A stretch of DNA of 64,000 nt, taken from the NCBI RefSeq assembly GCF_003438995.1, contig NZ_QSUN01000004.1, positions 1-64,000 on the forward strand, in the 5' to 3' direction. This DNA comes from Bacteroides sp. OM05-12. Its GTDB lineage: Bacteria > Bacteroidota > Bacteroidia > Bacteroidales > Bacteroidaceae. The translations under genes were made by a program, and so were the position numbers. Under the pieces are notes generated by a model, which was not told the DNA's origin, did no database searches, and saw nothing but the letters and a program-made list of their open reading frames with translations. This document shows, in pieces, positions 17,982-28,950 of the stretch (positions are counted from its first letter, which is position 1; each line of letters begins with the position of its first letter).

Positions 17982-18017
17982 GTAATAATTAAGTAAATAA
18001 AAAACGTAAGAACATCT

Positions 18018-18055
18018 AAAAAAAATGACCTGACGTTTTTAAACATCAGGCCATT
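18018..18055 (-). terminator. Terminator after the M23 peptidase gene
   Basis: A 12-bp stem (18024-18035 with 18044-18055), including two G-U pairs when read as minus-strand RNA, is followed by a run of eight T. It separates the ndk-M23 unit from the tpiA operon. Confidence 0.75.
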
Positions 18056-18081
18056 CTTATTCCAAACACTATATTATCAAT

Positions 18082-18948
18082 TTATGAACATCTCAATACT
18101 TGCCCCGGTCTCAAGATTGTTGTCTTCGTGATACGGTTTAACTTACAGAGTGTATTGACCGATACTCCGTTACGAACAGCAATCTTAGAAAGAGAATCAC
18201 CTTTGCGTACTTTATAATACTTAATCGCACCATTAGATGCAAGAGAAGTATGTGATGAAGAATGACTTCTATTCTTGACAAACAAATAAGAGTCAGCCGT
18301 CACGTCTTGACGAGCAAAATCAAACATCAACGCCGGATTTATCGCTACACCGAGAAAACGTATTTCAAAATGAAGATGAGAACCGGTTGAGCGCCCCGTA
18401 TTACCACCCAAGCCTATAGGTTCTCCGGCTTTCACCGTTTGGTTTATATTAACTAATTGCTTAGACAAATGTCCGTACACAGTTTCTATTCCATTCTCAT
18501 GACGAATTACAACATAATTACCGTATCCTCTACGTTCAAACTTCACGATTCGCACTTTTCCATCAAATGCTGCAACAATCGTATCGCCAATATTTACTTT
18601 CACGTCCAATCCGTTATGCATACGTCTCCAGCGCGGTCCGAAAGGTGAAGTAATTCTTGTGCTGGGAGTAGGCATACAAAAACCTGTCAAATCAATACGG
18701 AAAGAATCAGGAATAGAAACAGAATTGCCATATGCATGAACATATTCATTGTTCCAATTAGGATACAGACTATATGCCGGATACTTAGATTGTTCGGCTT
18801 TTATCTGTTTTTGTAATGCAAGAGAGTCTACTGCTTTCAATTTTCTGTCGATAGGAGCCTGTCTAGCGATCAAATCCTGCGAAAAAGAATTCAGGCTGAC
18901 CATTGCTACGATAGCTACTGCGACTGTTTTGATACAATTAAAATTCAT
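18082..18948 (-). CDS. M23 family metallopeptidase with LysM domain
   Basis: Exported protein of 288 residues with a signal peptide ending near NSFS. An M23 LytM domain spans about residues 90-210: ITSPFGPRWRRMHNGLDVKV carries the first zinc His and Asp, GYGNYVVIRHENGIETVYGHL the central strand, and GSHLHFEIRFLGVAINP the HxH zinc pair. A C-terminal LysM repeat (KYYKVRKGDSLSKIAVRNG... about 244-288) would bind peptidoglycan. With all zinc ligands present it is likely an active endopeptidase in cell wall turnover rather than a degenerate activator. It follows ndk by 18 bases and is ended by a clear terminator. Confidence 0.93.
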   Translation of the reverse strand: MNFNCIKTVAVAIVAMVSLNSFSQDLIARQAPIDRKLKAVDSLALQKQIKAEQSKYPAYSLYPNWNNEYVHAYGNSVSIPDSFRIDLTGFCMPTPSTRITSPFGPRWRRMHNGLDVKVNIGDTIVAAFDGKVRIVKFERRGYGNYVVIRHENGIETVYGHLSKQLVNINQTVKAGEPIGLGGNTGRSTGSHLHFEIRFLGVAINPALMFDFARQDVTADSYLFVKNRSHSSSHTSLASNGAIKYYKVRKGDSLSKIAVRNGVSVNTLCKLNRITKTTILRPGQVLRCS

Positions 18949-18966
18949 TCGTTTAAAAATACTTTT

Positions 18967-19428
18967 TTAATATTCATCATTCGCATAAAGGTAATCAAAT
19001 ACCGCTTGCTTATAATCAAATATCTCTTCAGGTTTAAAAAATCGTTTTAATTCAGCCTCCGCTGTTTCAGGAGAATCCGATGCATGAATTATATTTTCTT
19101 GAAAACTCATGCTATAATCTCCTCGAATTGTACCGGGTGCCGCAAGACGTCCGTTTGTTGGCCCGGCCAATGTACGAACTGTCTGAATAGCATCTACACC
19201 CTCAAAACAACATACGATAACAGGAGCAGCCATCATGGAATCTTTCACACGCTGAAAGAATGGTTTCGTACTAAGATGTACATAATGCTCGCTTAATACC
19301 GCATCTGTCAATTGCATCATTTTCATACCTGCCAACCTTAATCCTTTCCGCTCGAAACGATGAGTTATCTCTCCGACTAATCCCCTTTGAAGAGTACAAG
19401 GCTTTAAAATTACCAAGGTCTTTTCCAT
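18967..19428 (-). CDS. ndk: Nucleoside-diphosphate kinase
   Basis: Enzyme of 153 residues that balances nucleoside triphosphates through a phosphohistidine. Visible motifs: KTLVILKPCTLQRGLVGEI at the start, RTLAGPTNGRLAAPGTIRGD in the nucleotide site, and NIIHASDSPETAEAEL with the active-site His. Lys and Arg positions of the family are kept. It is transcribed together with the M23 peptidase gene downstream. A -7 box lies 57 bases upstream. Confidence 0.96.
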   Translation of the reverse strand: MEKTLVILKPCTLQRGLVGEITHRFERKGLRLAGMKMMQLTDAVLSEHYVHLSTKPFFQRVKDSMMAAPVIVCCFEGVDAIQTVRTLAGPTNGRLAAPGTIRGDYSMSFQENIIHASDSPETAEAELKRFFKPEEIFDYKQAVFDYLYANDEY

Positions 19429-19484
19429 ATTACTTCTGATAACAATTTAATACAAACGTTGACGCTTTATCGAAAAAATTCTTT

Positions 19485-19492
19485 CAAAGATA
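19485..19492 (-). promoter_or_regulatory. -7 box for ndk
   Basis: Minus-strand TATCTTTG, a full TAnnTTTG match, 57 bases before the ndk start. The rest of the 226-base gap to recG shows only a 10-bp AT stem at 19603-19626, a weak candidate for the end of the recG operon. Confidence 0.45.
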
Positions 19493-19654
19493 ACATTTTC
19501 TACTGAAAAGACAGCTATAACATTAACTATTTTTTTAATTACCCATGAAATATCATTGAAGGAATCTTTCTCTAACTCGCTATAAACAGGGTATGTAGAA
19601 CAATAATATGTTATGCAACATATTATATAAACTCGCCATATATTTAACTGGTTT

Positions 19655-21751
19655 TCAACTTATGGAAGCCCAGTTCACATTCGTTTTTCTAAGTTTCTTT
19701 AACTGATTCCACAAAATTTGATTTTCCGAACTTGTACTTTCAGGATCATTATCTACGATATTTTGAGCTATCTCACGAACATACTGCAATAGCTGTCCGT
19801 CACGAGCAATGTCTGCTATCTTTAAATCAAACGCAATACCGCTTTGTTGGGTACCTTCTAAATCTCCCGGTCCACGCAACTTCAAATCAGCTTCGGCAAT
19901 CTCAAATCCATCATTCGTTCGAACCATTATTTCAAGTCGCTTACGAGTATCCTCTGTCAACTTATAATTCGTTACCAATATGCAATAAGATTGCTCTGCT
20001 CCACGCCCAACCCTGCCACGCAACTGATGAAGTTGTGACAAGCCAAAACGTTCCGCATTCTCTATCACCATTACAGAAGCATTAGGAACATTCACCCCTA
20101 CTTCAATAACCGTAGTAGCTACCATTATTTGTGCTTCACCACTAACAAAACGCTGCATTTCTTCATCCTTTTCAGTTGCTTTCATTTTGCCGTGTACCTT
20201 ACATATCTTATAATCAGGAAAGACTTCACAAATATGTATATAACCCTCTTCCAGGTTTTTAATATCCATCTTCTCACTCTCTTTAATTAATGGATATACA
20301 ACATAAACCTGGTGTCCTTCTTCTATCTGTTTCTTAATAAAAGCATAAAGGCTTTCCCGACGATTATCAAATTGATGTCTTGTTTCAATAGGCTTACGTC
20401 CCGGAGGTAATTCATCAATTACCGAAACATCAAGATCACCATATAATGTCATCGCCAATGTTCTGGGAATCGGAGTAGCGGTCATAACCAAAACGTGTGG
20501 AGGAGTAACATTTTTATTCCAAAGTTTTGCACGTTGAGCAACACCAAAACGATGCTGCTCATCTATCACAACAAGACCTAAAGAGGAAAAATTCACCGTA
20601 TCCTCAATCACGGCATGAGTGCCTATCAGCACATGAATATCTCCAGTAAGCAGACCGGACAATATTTCCTGCCGTTTTTTCCCCTTTACCGAACCGGTTA
20701 ATAACCCTACGCGAACATCCATTCCAAAAAGTAGTTGACGAACAGTTTCATAGTGTTGGTTTGCAAGAATTTCCGTAGGCGCCATCATGCAAGCCTGAAA
20801 GCCATTATCTATCGCCATGAGCATGCTCATCAAAGCAACCAACGTCTTACCGCTACCTACATCTCCCTGCAACAAACGATTCATCTGCCTACCACTACCC
20901 ACATCTTTACGAATCTCCTTGATCACCCGTTTTTGTGCTCCTGTTAATTCAAAAGGGAGATTATCATGATAAAAGGTATTAAATACATTCCCTACTTTAC
21001 TAAAGATAAAGCCTCTATACTTTCGTTGTCTGTCTTTACTATAACGCAATATATTTAATTGCACATAAAAAAGTTCTTCAAACTTCAGACGCAACTGTGC
21101 CTTACGTAACAATTCCGGATTTTTCGGAAAATGAATATTGCGTAAGGCATCAGTTAAAGGCATCAGATGGTGTTCTTCCAGAATCTTTTTGCTTAATGTC
21201 TCCTCCAATGGAGAAGTTATCCGGGAAAGAAGAGTCTCCGTTAATTTCTCAATCGCATGTGAATTGAGAAAACTACGCTTCATTTTCTCTGTTGTATTGT
21301 AATATGGTTGAAGTCCCATAGTAGACAAGGTAAGTTCCGAAGCATTGTCAATATCCGGATGTGCAATATTGATACGACCATTAAAAACCGTAGGTTTCCC
21401 AAAGATAATGTATTCCTGATGTACTTTATATTTATTTATCAAAAACTTAATGCCTTGAAACCATACCAAATCCACAACTCCCGTTCCATCAGAGAAATGT
21501 CCTACAAGCCTGCGTTGCCGTCCTTCACCAAAAGTTTCGAAGCTAAGAATCTCTCCTTTCAGCTGAATATAAGGCATATTGCCATCTATCTCATGAATAT
21601 AGTAAAGACGGCTGCGATCTACATATTTATAAGGAAAATAATAAAGTAAATCATGCAAAGAATAAATACCTAATTCTTTATTAAGAATTGCCGCCCGCTG
21701 AGGTCCGACTCCGGGAAGATAGGTAATATCTTGCGTGCTTAAATCAAACAT
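19655..21751 (-). CDS. recG: ATP-dependent DNA helicase RecG
   Basis: Branch-migration helicase of 698 residues for recombination and restart of stalled forks. The N-terminal wedge/OB region (about 1-200) begins with [20 protein letters not shown]. The helicase core has Walker [16 protein letters not shown], the DEQH box [26 protein letters not shown], and the C-terminal TRG-like signature with [12 protein letters not shown]. It is last in the seven-gene operon that begins at pdxJ, and its start overlaps ispD by 13 bases. Confidence 0.97.
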   Translation of the reverse strand: MFDLSTQDITYLPGVGPQRAAILNKELGIYSLHDLLYYFPYKYVDRSRLYYIHEIDGNMPYIQLKGEILSFETFGEGRQRRLVGHFSDGTGVVDLVWFQGIKFLINKYKVHQEYIIFGKPTVFNGRINIAHPDIDNASELTLSTMGLQPYYNTTEKMKRSFLNSHAIEKLTETLLSRITSPLEETLSKKILEEHHLMPLTDALRNIHFPKNPELLRKAQLRLKFEELFYVQLNILRYSKDRQRKYRGFIFSKVGNVFNTFYHDNLPFELTGAQKRVIKEIRKDVGSGRQMNRLLQGDVGSGKTLVALMSMLMAIDNGFQACMMAPTEILANQHYETVRQLLFGMDVRVGLLTGSVKGKKRQEILSGLLTGDIHVLIGTHAVIEDTVNFSSLGLVVIDEQHRFGVAQRAKLWNKNVTPPHVLVMTATPIPRTLAMTLYGDLDVSVIDELPPGRKPIETRHQFDNRRESLYAFIKKQIEEGHQVYVVYPLIKESEKMDIKNLEEGYIHICEVFPDYKICKVHGKMKATEKDEEMQRFVSGEAQIMVATTVIEVGVNVPNASVMVIENAERFGLSQLHQLRGRVGRGAEQSYCILVTNYKLTEDTRKRLEIMVRTNDGFEIAEADLKLRGPGDLEGTQQSGIAFDLKIADIARDGQLLQYVREIAQNIVDNDPESTSSENQILWNQLKKLRKTNVNWASIS

Positions 21752-22410
21752 TCCACCAAAACATTAGCTACTATCAAATCAAAAGGAGTTGTCAACTTTA
21801 TATTTTCACGATTCCCCTCCACCAAAGAAACAGAAGCACCCATTGTTTCAACGACAGAAGCATCGTCCGTAAACTCAGGAGTATATTCTTGCTTATATGC
21901 TTCTTTCAATAAAGATATCGAGAAGACTTGAGGGGTCTGTACCAACTTATAGGCATCTCTATCTACTGTTTCACTACCTGTTCCCAATAAATGCCGAACT
22001 GTTTCAACCATTCCAACAACAGGTATTACAGCCTTTTTCTTCTTTGCTTCCGAGAAACATCGTCCGATTACCTCTTGTGAGACAAAAGGGCGCACACCAT
22101 CATGCACCCCTACCAAACCTTCGCCTTCCACCAAAGCTAAACCATTCTTTACCGAATGAAAACGACTATTCCCACCATTAACGATTCGATGTGGTATTGA
22201 AAAAGCATATTCCTTACATAAAGACTTCCAATAGTCCTGTTGTTCAACCGGAAGCACTAATATCATATCTATAGAAGAATCATATTTATAAAAAGTCTCT
22301 ATCGTACGCATCAGCACAGGTTTTCCTCCGATGGGCAGAAACTGTTTCGGAATATCCGCCCCCATACGTAACCCTTTACCTCCTGCTACAATCAGAATAT
22401 ACTTTTTCAT
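21739..22410 (-). CDS. ispD: 2-C-methyl-D-erythritol 4-phosphate cytidylyltransferase
   Basis: Enzyme of 223 residues in the non-mevalonate isoprenoid pathway. It joins CTP to methylerythritol phosphate. The nucleotide loop [30 protein letters not shown] and the late Arg/Asp/Lys positions near [15 protein letters not shown] are present. It sits between the DJ-1 family gene (11 bases) and recG (overlap). Confidence 0.95.
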   Translation of the reverse strand: MKKYILIVAGGKGLRMGADIPKQFLPIGGKPVLMRTIETFYKYDSSIDMILVLPVEQQDYWKSLCKEYAFSIPHRIVNGGNSRFHSVKNGLALVEGEGLVGVHDGVRPFVSQEVIGRCFSEAKKKKAVIPVVGMVETVRHLLGTGSETVDRDAYKLVQTPQVFSISLLKEAYKQEYTPEFTDDASVVETMGASVSLVEGNRENIKLTTPFDLIVANVLVECLI

Positions 22411-22421
22411 TCATACAGTTT

Positions 22422-22970
22422 TTATTCGATAATCATTCCGGCTTTTAATTCACGCACTTTATCCTTCCCACAGAAATGTTCCAAAATAGTAAATGCAAAG
22501 CACATAGCAGCACCGGGACCCTTACCTGTAATAAAGTGACCATCCTGCTCCACTAATTTTGCAGTATATTCCGCTCCATCCAAATATTTTTCAAACCCCG
22601 GATAACAAGTTGCTTTTCGTCCTTTTAGCAGACCGAGTTTCCCATAAACCATTGGAGCGGCACAAATAGCAGCCAAAGGTTTCTTTTCTGCATCAAAGGT
22701 TAGAATCAACTTTCGCAAGCCTTCATGCTCACTTAAATTCAAAGCACCCGGCATTCCTCCGGGAAGCACTAGCATAGCTGCATCTGAGAAAGACTCATTT
22801 TCAAATAAAGTATCGCAAATCACAGAAACACCATGCGCACCCGTGACCTGTTTTTCACCATTGACAGACACTGTTTTTACATTCAACTCACCACGTCTGA
22901 GGACGTCTACCGGAGTTAGAGCTTCTACTTCTTCAAAGCCTTCCGCAAAAAATACATAAATTGTTTCCAT
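22422..22970 (-). CDS. DJ-1/PfpI family protein
   Basis: Cytoplasmic protein of 182 residues of the DJ-1/ThiJ branch. FAEGFEEVEALTPVDVLRRG contains the conserved Glu that tunes the cysteine, LVLPGGMPGALNL is the strand before the nucleophile elbow, and AICAAPMVYGKLGLL holds the reactive Cys. GPGAAMCFAFTILEHF follows. Members of this branch act on oxidised or glycated targets or as chaperones, and the exact role is not set by sequence. It is in the pdxJ-recG operon. Confidence 0.92.
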   Translation of the reverse strand: METIYVFFAEGFEEVEALTPVDVLRRGELNVKTVSVNGEKQVTGAHGVSVICDTLFENESFSDAAMLVLPGGMPGALNLSEHEGLRKLILTFDAEKKPLAAICAAPMVYGKLGLLKGRKATCYPGFEKYLDGAEYTAKLVEQDGHFITGKGPGAAMCFAFTILEHFCGKDKVRELKAGMIIE

Positions 22971-22978
22971 AACTGTTC

Positions 22979-23797
22979 TTATTTAAGTTTGAAATAATAA
23001 GTTATCGTTCCTGTCTGATTGTTCACTCCATCCACACTATTAAAACGGGCTTTCTTTGCAGCATCCTCTGCCGCCTTCCGCAAAGAAGGATTTACAGTAT
23101 TCGTACGCTTATTAATACTGGTACTGATTACTCTTCCTGAAGGATCAACCGTAATCGTTACAACCACACGTCCTTCATCCTGTACATTATATATAGGGCG
23201 AGGCAAACCTCCCTCTCCTAAAGAACGTCCATTAAGGTCAAATGTTCCATATCCTCCTGTTCCTGACGATTTACCCGTAGAGGAATTTCCATCTTTACTA
23301 CCTTCGGCTCCGCTTCCTGTTGTTCCGGAACCTTTATTCTCCATTGTTGAACCTTTTCCAAAAGCTCCTGCAATCCGCTTATTAGCAAGCTCTGCTGCCG
23401 CTTTCTCTGCTTCTGCACGTTTTTCCGCTTCCGTCTTTTCTTTCGGTTTGTTTACTTCCGGTTTCTTCGGCTTTTCGATTTTCGGTTTATCTTCTTTTTT
23501 CTTTGGGGGAATGACAACTGTAGGCTCCTCTGTCTGAGTTATCATTTCCTGTTCTATTTCTTCAGGAATGATATCTTCTTGTTGAACCGCATCTTCCTGC
23601 CGGATATCAACCTCAGTCATCGTTGCCGAATCATACATTCCTTGCGAAATTTCAGTATTACCCAACATAACAGGTACACCACCTTCTTCCTGATTCTCCG
23701 GTTTATGTATATAAATAATGAACAGAAGAATTAGAATAGCGATATGGACAAGCACTGTCCCAATCATACCTATTATTTGTCGATTATCTCTTTTCAC
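22979..23797 (-). CDS. TonB family energy transducer
   Basis: Inner-membrane protein of 272 residues. One helix near residues 9-27 is followed by an acidic stretch, then a long Pro/Lys/Glu-rich periplasmic spacer (VIPPKKKEDKPKIEKPKKPE) and an Ala/Gly/Ser-rich part. The C-terminal TonB-like domain (about 190-272) has GRVVVTITVDPSGRVISTSI and ends in TITYYFKLK. With ExbB and ExbD encoded just before it, it would pass proton-motive energy to outer-membrane receptors. The two TonB-dependent receptor-like proteins in this window are possible clients, but the genome will have many. Confidence 0.9.
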   Translation of the reverse strand: MKRDNRQIIGMIGTVLVHIAILILLFIIYIHKPENQEEGGVPVMLGNTEISQGMYDSATMTEVDIRQEDAVQQEDIIPEEIEQEMITQTEEPTVVIPPKKKEDKPKIEKPKKPEVNKPKEKTEAEKRAEAEKAAAELANKRIAGAFGKGSTMENKGSGTTGSGAEGSKDGNSSTGKSSGTGGYGTFDLNGRSLGEGGLPRPIYNVQDEGRVVVTITVDPSGRVISTSINKRTNTVNPSLRKAAEDAAKKARFNSVDGVNNQTGTITYYFKLK

Positions 23798-23806
23798 TTA
23801 ATTATT

Positions 23807-24226
23807 TTATTTCTTCATTTCAGGCGGACGAGTTGCCAAAACCATCTTAAAATGGTTTTCATTAGCAATATTCAATATCCTCACAATCTCGCGATAAGGC
23901 ACCGTTTCATCAGCATATAAAGCAACATACATTTCCGGCTCACGATTTGCACATTCCCTTAAGAAATCCGGTAATTCATTCAACTCGATTGGCATTTCCG
24001 CATCATTCCCAAAGGCAGCATAATAATTCAATTCTTTATCAATAATTACCCTTGCCAGTGGCTTGGCCGAAGTTTGCTGTTTCCCTTGCGGAAGCAACAC
24101 CTTGATGGCATTCGGAGAAACTACCGTTGAGGTTATCATGAAAAATATCAATAACAAAAATATGATGTCCGTCATAGACGCCATACTGAAGTTCGGAGAT
24201 ATTTTCGTTCTTCTTTTTAATGCCAT
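23807..24226 (-). CDS. exbD: ExbD/TolR family biopolymer transporter
   Basis: Protein of 139 residues with one N-terminal helix, FSMASMTDIIFLLLIFFMIT, that carries the conserved Asp of the proton path. A periplasmic domain of about 95 residues follows. It forms the stator with the ExbB-like protein encoded two bases upstream and powers the TonB protein encoded nine bases downstream. The gene trio belongs to the pdxJ-recG operon. Confidence 0.93.
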   Translation of the reverse strand: MALKRRTKISPNFSMASMTDIIFLLLIFFMITSTVVSPNAIKVLLPQGKQQTSAKPLARVIIDKELNYYAAFGNDAEMPIELNELPDFLRECANREPEMYVALYADETVPYREIVRILNIANENHFKMVLATRPPEMKK

Positions 24227-24228
24227 AG

Positions 24229-24969
24229 TTACGATTGTTTCTGCGCAGGTTCATTGAGCAAATCAAGGAAAGCTATGGTTTTAGCTTCCATCTTGTTAAC
24301 GACACCGTCGACTAACGTTACCAAATAATTATAAGCAAACATGGCAATAATACCGACGATAAGACCACCTACAGTAGTTATCATCGCTTCATAGATACCA
24401 CCGGACAACAGTGTTATATCTATATTATTACCGGCATTCGCCATTTCCCAGAAAGCACGTACCATACCGGTAACCGTTCCAAGAAATCCAATCATAGGAG
24501 CTCCTCCTGCAATAGTTGCCATAATAGGAAGCCCTCTTTCCAAATTAGATACTTCCAGATTACCAACATTCTCTATGGCTGCCTGTACATCCTGAATCGG
24601 TCGCCCCATACGGGAAATTCCTTTCTCAATCATACGAGCAGCAGGAGTATCTGTCATCTGGCAATAATTTATAGCAGATTTAATTTCTCCACTTTGGATA
24701 TAATCCTTGATTCTATCCATAAAACGGGGGTCCTCTTTTTTTGCCTTACGAATAACATAAATACGCTCAAAAAGAATATAGAAACAGGCTACTGAAAGCA
24801 AAGCAAGGACTATCATTATCCATCCGCCTTTCATAGCCATATCCAACATATTCATTTTTGTTTCCGAAGAAACCGGAGTAAGTACCGGATTCGTCATATC
24901 ATTTAACGAGTCCACCGTTTGCGTAGCAACTTGTGCCAATATTAATAAAGTATTCATTAGCGAAGACAT
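24229..24969 (-). CDS. exbB: MotA/TolQ/ExbB proton channel family protein
   Basis: Membrane protein of 246 residues. A first helix near 50-72 is followed by a cytoplasmic loop of about 90 residues and then two helices with the family signature [20 protein letters not shown] and [19 protein letters not shown]. These form the proton channel ring around ExbD. The N-terminal 45 residues include an extra hydrophobic stretch ([13 protein letters not shown]) that may be a signal. Its start overlaps pdxJ by 13 bases. Confidence 0.93.
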   Translation of the reverse strand: MSSLMNTLLILAQVATQTVDSLNDMTNPVLTPVSSETKMNMLDMAMKGGWIMIVLALLSVACFYILFERIYVIRKAKKEDPRFMDRIKDYIQSGEIKSAINYCQMTDTPAARMIEKGISRMGRPIQDVQAAIENVGNLEVSNLERGLPIMATIAGGAPMIGFLGTVTGMVRAFWEMANAGNNIDITLLSGGIYEAMITTVGGLIVGIIAMFAYNYLVTLVDGVVNKMEAKTIAFLDLLNEPAQKQS

Positions 24970-25670
24970 TTTTTATATTCCTGAATAGTTTTCTCCAATC
25001 CCAAGTAAAGTGCATCACTAATCAAAGCATGCCCGATAGACACTTCATCCAGCCATGGAATGTTTTGATATAAATAGTTAAGATTCACCAAGCTAAGGTC
25101 ATGACCGGCATTAAGTCCCATTCCTAATTTACGGGTAATCTCTGCTGCGGCAATGAAAGGAGCAATCGCTGCTTCACGATCTTTAGAGTAGCCTGAAGCG
25201 TAAGGCTCTGTATAAAGCTCCACGCGATCAGCACCGGCTTTCGCCGCATATTCTATCATTTCAGCATCCGGGTCAACAAAAACAGACGTACGTATCCCTG
25301 CTTTCTTAAATTCATCCAAGACATCAGTCAGAAAACCTAAGTTCGCTTTTGTATCCCAACCGGCATTAGAAGTAAGTTGTGTAGGAGAATCCGGAACCAA
25401 CGTCACTTGATGTGGTTTTACTTTCAATACCAAATCAATAAATGCCGGAGCAGGATTACCTTCAATATTAAACTCGGTCTCTAACAGCGGACGTAATTCA
25501 TAAACATCGGCCTGACGGATATGACGTTCATCCGGGCGGGGATGAACAGTTATTCCATCTGCCCCGAAAGATTCACAATCCAATGCCACCCGTACCACAT
25601 CCGGCGTATTTCCTCCACGAGCATTACGTAATGTAGCAACCTTGTTTATGTTTACACTTAATTTCGTCAT
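24957..25670 (-). CDS. pdxJ: Pyridoxine 5'-phosphate synthase
   Basis: TIM-barrel enzyme that forms pyridoxine 5'-phosphate from deoxyxylulose phosphate and aminoacetone phosphate derivatives, in vitamin B6 synthesis. Motifs: [18 protein letters not shown] at the start, [19 protein letters not shown] (catalytic His and Arg residues), [25 protein letters not shown] and [17 protein letters not shown] chose the Met before TKLSVNIN, because residues further upstream are not family-like. It is the first gene of the operon through recG. Confidence 0.95.
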   Translation of the reverse strand: MTKLSVNINKVATLRNARGGNTPDVVRVALDCESFGADGITVHPRPDERHIRQADVYELRPLLETEFNIEGNPAPAFIDLVLKVKPHQVTLVPDSPTQLTSNAGWDTKANLGFLTDVLDEFKKAGIRTSVFVDPDAEMIEYAAKAGADRVELYTEPYASGYSKDREAAIAPFIAAAEITRKLGMGLNAGHDLSLVNLNYLYQNIPWLDEVSIGHALISDALYLGLEKTIQEYKKCLR

Positions 25671-25870
25671 AATACTTATCTTTTTATCGGAAGTTTCTCT
25701 AATACATTCTCCAAAATGCAAAATAAACAGGCATTATAATGAATGAATGAAAAAAAAATCCCAAATTTGCATATCTTACTTTAGCGTACAAAAGTAATAG
25801 TTATTACCGAAACAGGAGACTTTTACTTTTAAAAGATTCATAAAATTTAATGATTAAATTAGTAAACAAT

Positions 25871-26743
25871 ATGAAATTTGCCATATTCGGAAATACCTAT
25901 CAAGCTAAAAAGTCTTTTTATGCACAAACGCTTTTCTCTATTCTTGAAAAGCATCATGCCGAAGTGTATATATGCAGGGACTTCTATGAATTCCTGACCA
26001 ATGACCTTAAGCTGAACATTCCTACTGCCGGATTATTTGACGATGATAACTTCGATGCGGATATGGTAATTAGTGTCGGTGGTGACGGAACATTCTTAAA
26101 GGCTGCCAGTAAAGTGGGAAGCAAAGGTATACCGATTCTTGGTGTCAACACAGGACGTCTGGGCTTTCTTGCCGATGTTTCACCAGAAGAAATGGTAACG
26201 ACCTTTAATGAAATCTATGAGAACCGTTATACTGTGGAAGAAAGAAGTGTTTTGAAAATATCTTGTAAAGGACAAGAGTTGGAAGATTACCCTTATGCTT
26301 TGAATGAAATAGCGATACTAAAACGCGACAGTTCCTCCATGATTAGCATTCACACAGCTATCAACGGAGCTTACCTCACGACCTATCAGGCAGACGGTCT
26401 AGTCATTGCCACTCCTACCGGCTCTACCGCCTATTCTCTTAGTGTAGGAGGACCGGTTATCGTGCCGCATTCCAATACAATTGCAATAACCCCTGTAGCA
26501 CCGCATAGCCTAAATGTACGTCCAATCGTAATACGTGATGATTGGGAAATAACATTGGATGTGGAAAGCCGCAGCCATAACTTTCTCATTGCCATAGACG
26601 GACGCAGTGAATCTTTCAAAGAGGGAACTCAAATAAGCATCCGAAAAGCGGATTATGCGATAAAGGTGGTAAAAAGACACAATCATGTATTTTTTAATAC
26701 GCTACGCACTAAGTTAATGTGGGGAGCAGATACCAGATTATAA
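25871..26743 (+). CDS. nadK: NAD kinase
   Basis: ATP-dependent kinase of about 290 residues that makes NADP. The signature [40 protein letters not shown] and [15 protein letters not shown] are all present, with IAIDGRSE near the end. I chose the Met before [14 protein letters not shown] Met seven codons earlier is possible but does not fit the family. It is a lone plus-strand gene, facing the LruC gene across a shared terminator. Confidence 0.96.
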   Translation: MKFAIFGNTYQAKKSFYAQTLFSILEKHHAEVYICRDFYEFLTNDLKLNIPTAGLFDDDNFDADMVISVGGDGTFLKAASKVGSKGIPILGVNTGRLGFLADVSPEEMVTTFNEIYENRYTVEERSVLKISCKGQELEDYPYALNEIAILKRDSSSMISIHTAINGAYLTTYQADGLVIATPTGSTAYSLSVGGPVIVPHSNTIAITPVAPHSLNVRPIVIRDDWEITLDVESRSHNFLIAIDGRSESFKEGTQISIRKADYAIKVVKRHNHVFFNTLRTKLMWGADTRL

Positions 26744-26760
26744 ATTTCAATCCTATATAA

Positions 26761-26801
26761 AAAAAGCCACTATCAGGACCTAACTTTGATAATGGCTTTT
26801 T
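26761..26801. terminator. Bidirectional terminator between nadK and the LruC gene
   Basis: A 15-bp stem with one mismatch (AAAAAGCCACTATCA with TGATAATGGCTTTTT) has A and T runs at its ends and can act in both directions. It sits between two convergent stops 81 bases apart. Confidence 0.85.
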
Positions 26802-26824
26802 AATTTCTATTTTAAATATCTTAT

Positions 26825-28843
26825 CTATTTGGCATAAACCTTCTCCTTATTAGGATGTGCATACCAAGTTTTACTTTCATTACCGTTAGAGGAAACCCAC
26901 ACTTGATACTGAGGATAAGCATCATTTATTGAAACACTTTCAAGCGGATAAATCCATCCTTCGGCATCTGCACTCATACGTGGAATATCCAATCCCCAAG
27001 CATGCCCTTCATTTGTTTTGTAGAAGCTATTTTCTCCATTAGTAGCATCATCCGCTACCCCAAAGGACACTTTCCCAAATATTGTCGGTTGATAATCAGG
27101 AAGATGAATTTCACGTTCTCTTCCATTAACAAAAATGAACGGATTAAACTTACTGAAAGAAACCTCAGAATCAGCAACTGCTTTCTTTAATTCAATACGC
27201 ATATTGACATCTGCAGAAGATTCAACATGATCTATATTAGGATAGGTATTGACAAGACCTTCCATATTATTAAAGAACTCTCTCACATTATCTTTAATTC
27301 TGATAACAGTACGTCCCGCATCGTTAGTTGTTTCCAAACCTGCGCCAATAACTCTTGCTATGTTACTTAACTTCACGGGTAACTCTATACCAAAACCACT
27401 TTCACGAAGACCACCCAAAGCTCTTACTTTAAATTCAAGAACTATGGCTGTAATCTCACCGGTAGAAGCATCCTGTTCCTTTGTATAGACATAATCGGTT
27501 ACAAAATCATTGTGATCCCAGTCTCCCTTATAAGGATACATATCCTCAAAAGCCAATGTACCGAACACTTCGGATTTTATAATTCCAGCAGACGGATCCT
27601 CATCACCTTCAACAGGTATCTCAACATCCGGTTTTATAACCGGAGTAGCCGTCACAGTAAATAAGATATCATTATAATCTCCATCATAAGCACGATGACC
27701 AATCTCGCGATTTTCCATTCCTACGATATTACAGCCAAACTCATCACTCCATCGGGCAATACCCTGAGTAGTCTTTGGAGAACCCACCGTAGATAATTCA
27801 AACGTAGAAAAACGGTATTTATTGACATCTTTAATTGAGTTTTCATCATACTCTTTCTGATTATACCCCTCTTGTATCAAAGCCCAGCCAATATGTATTC
27901 CTTTTGGAAAGACTTTCACATAGTTTTCACCATTCCAATATAACAATTGAACTCTACGCCCATACGGCATTTCCCTCTGATTCGTATTATTAAAGATAAT
28001 CGTTTTATGCAATGCTTTCGAATCATTCGGTTGTTTCAAACTAGCATGACCACCTTCGTATTGATAATAGCAAAGCATATTTCTGATGTTCACATTGGCA
28101 TTACTAAATCCACCGTCACCAATATATGTTACCCAAACTTCACAACCAAACTCATCTTTAATCTCCATATCCGTACAATACTCCGGATTGACCAGATACT
28201 TATCATCTCTTACATTTTTCGCTTCCGGATACCATTCACTAACCAATTTAGTAAGTTCCTTAGATATAGTAACATCACTCACTAAATCCCCGTCCTTAAG
28301 CGGACACCCTTTATTATCCAAATCGTTCAGATAAGTATAAAGATTCATATCTTTATTAATAAGCTTACCGCTATATTCTTCCACAGCCCGTGTTTTTGAT
28401 TTAGCGATAGTAGACTCGTCCGATTGTGGTCCCCTAAGGATAACATCTCCTCCGGCTTCGAGTTCATACGTTTGCATTCCTCCAAATCCAGGCCAATCCG
28501 TCAATACATATAATTGAGAACATTCATTAGGAATTTTGCTCAATTCAACATTCAACTTACCATTAGCATCTGTTACTCCATAAGCAATAGATGTTACACC
28601 AGATTTCCTTAAACCATTTTCATCATAAGGGTTTTCAACATAAATAGAAACCGGAACATTCGATGCATACTCTCCTGAAGAGTTCTGGGCATACACGGAC
28701 AAATTCTTTTCCGTTGTATTCTGAAAAGAAAAATCCATCTGACCTCCTTTATTAGAATTACCATCATTCTCATAAAGATCCTTTTCCGTACAAGCAAACA
28801 GGAAAGAGCAGATACACATCAATACCAATAACGATCTTTTCAT
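26825..28843 (-). CDS. LruC domain lipoprotein
   Basis: Lipoprotein of about 672 residues. The leader MKRSLLVLMCICSFLFAC gives a lipidated Cys followed by TEKDLYEND. A middle region includes IGWALIQEGYNQ and DYNDILFTVTATP, as in the DUF4114-type beta domain. The C-terminal half has the LruC hallmark FEDMYPYKGDWDHNDFV and VRALGGLRESGFGIELP. The family is common in Bacteroidota and Leptospira surface lipoproteins of unknown role, and Asp-rich loops suggest calcium binding. I chose Met7 of the longer frame as the start of the signal. It has a complete promoter upstream and a shared terminator downstream. Confidence 0.85.
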   Translation of the reverse strand: MKRSLLVLMCICSFLFACTEKDLYENDGNSNKGGQMDFSFQNTTEKNLSVYAQNSSGEYASNVPVSIYVENPYDENGLRKSGVTSIAYGVTDANGKLNVELSKIPNECSQLYVLTDWPGFGGMQTYELEAGGDVILRGPQSDESTIAKSKTRAVEEYSGKLINKDMNLYTYLNDLDNKGCPLKDGDLVSDVTISKELTKLVSEWYPEAKNVRDDKYLVNPEYCTDMEIKDEFGCEVWVTYIGDGGFSNANVNIRNMLCYYQYEGGHASLKQPNDSKALHKTIIFNNTNQREMPYGRRVQLLYWNGENYVKVFPKGIHIGWALIQEGYNQKEYDENSIKDVNKYRFSTFELSTVGSPKTTQGIARWSDEFGCNIVGMENREIGHRAYDGDYNDILFTVTATPVIKPDVEIPVEGDEDPSAGIIKSEVFGTLAFEDMYPYKGDWDHNDFVTDYVYTKEQDASTGEITAIVLEFKVRALGGLRESGFGIELPVKLSNIARVIGAGLETTNDAGRTVIRIKDNVREFFNNMEGLVNTYPNIDHVESSADVNMRIELKKAVADSEVSFSKFNPFIFVNGREREIHLPDYQPTIFGKVSFGVADDATNGENSFYKTNEGHAWGLDIPRMSADAEGWIYPLESVSINDAYPQYQVWVSSNGNESKTWYAHPNKEKVYAK

Positions 28844-28878
28844 AATGAATAAAATTTGCAACTATTGAATAATATCCG

Positions 28879-28909
28879 CAAAAGTACAACTAATTAATTA
28901 ATAAACAAA
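28879..28909 (-). promoter_or_regulatory. Promoter of the LruC lipoprotein gene
   Basis: On the minus strand TTTG (28906-28909), 19 bases, then TACTTTTG (28879-28886): a textbook Bacteroides -33/-7 pair. It lies 36 bases before the chosen start. Confidence 0.7.
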
Positions 28910-28950
28910 CTTATTAATAAAAAGAATTAAAATTTTCCACTTAATAATAT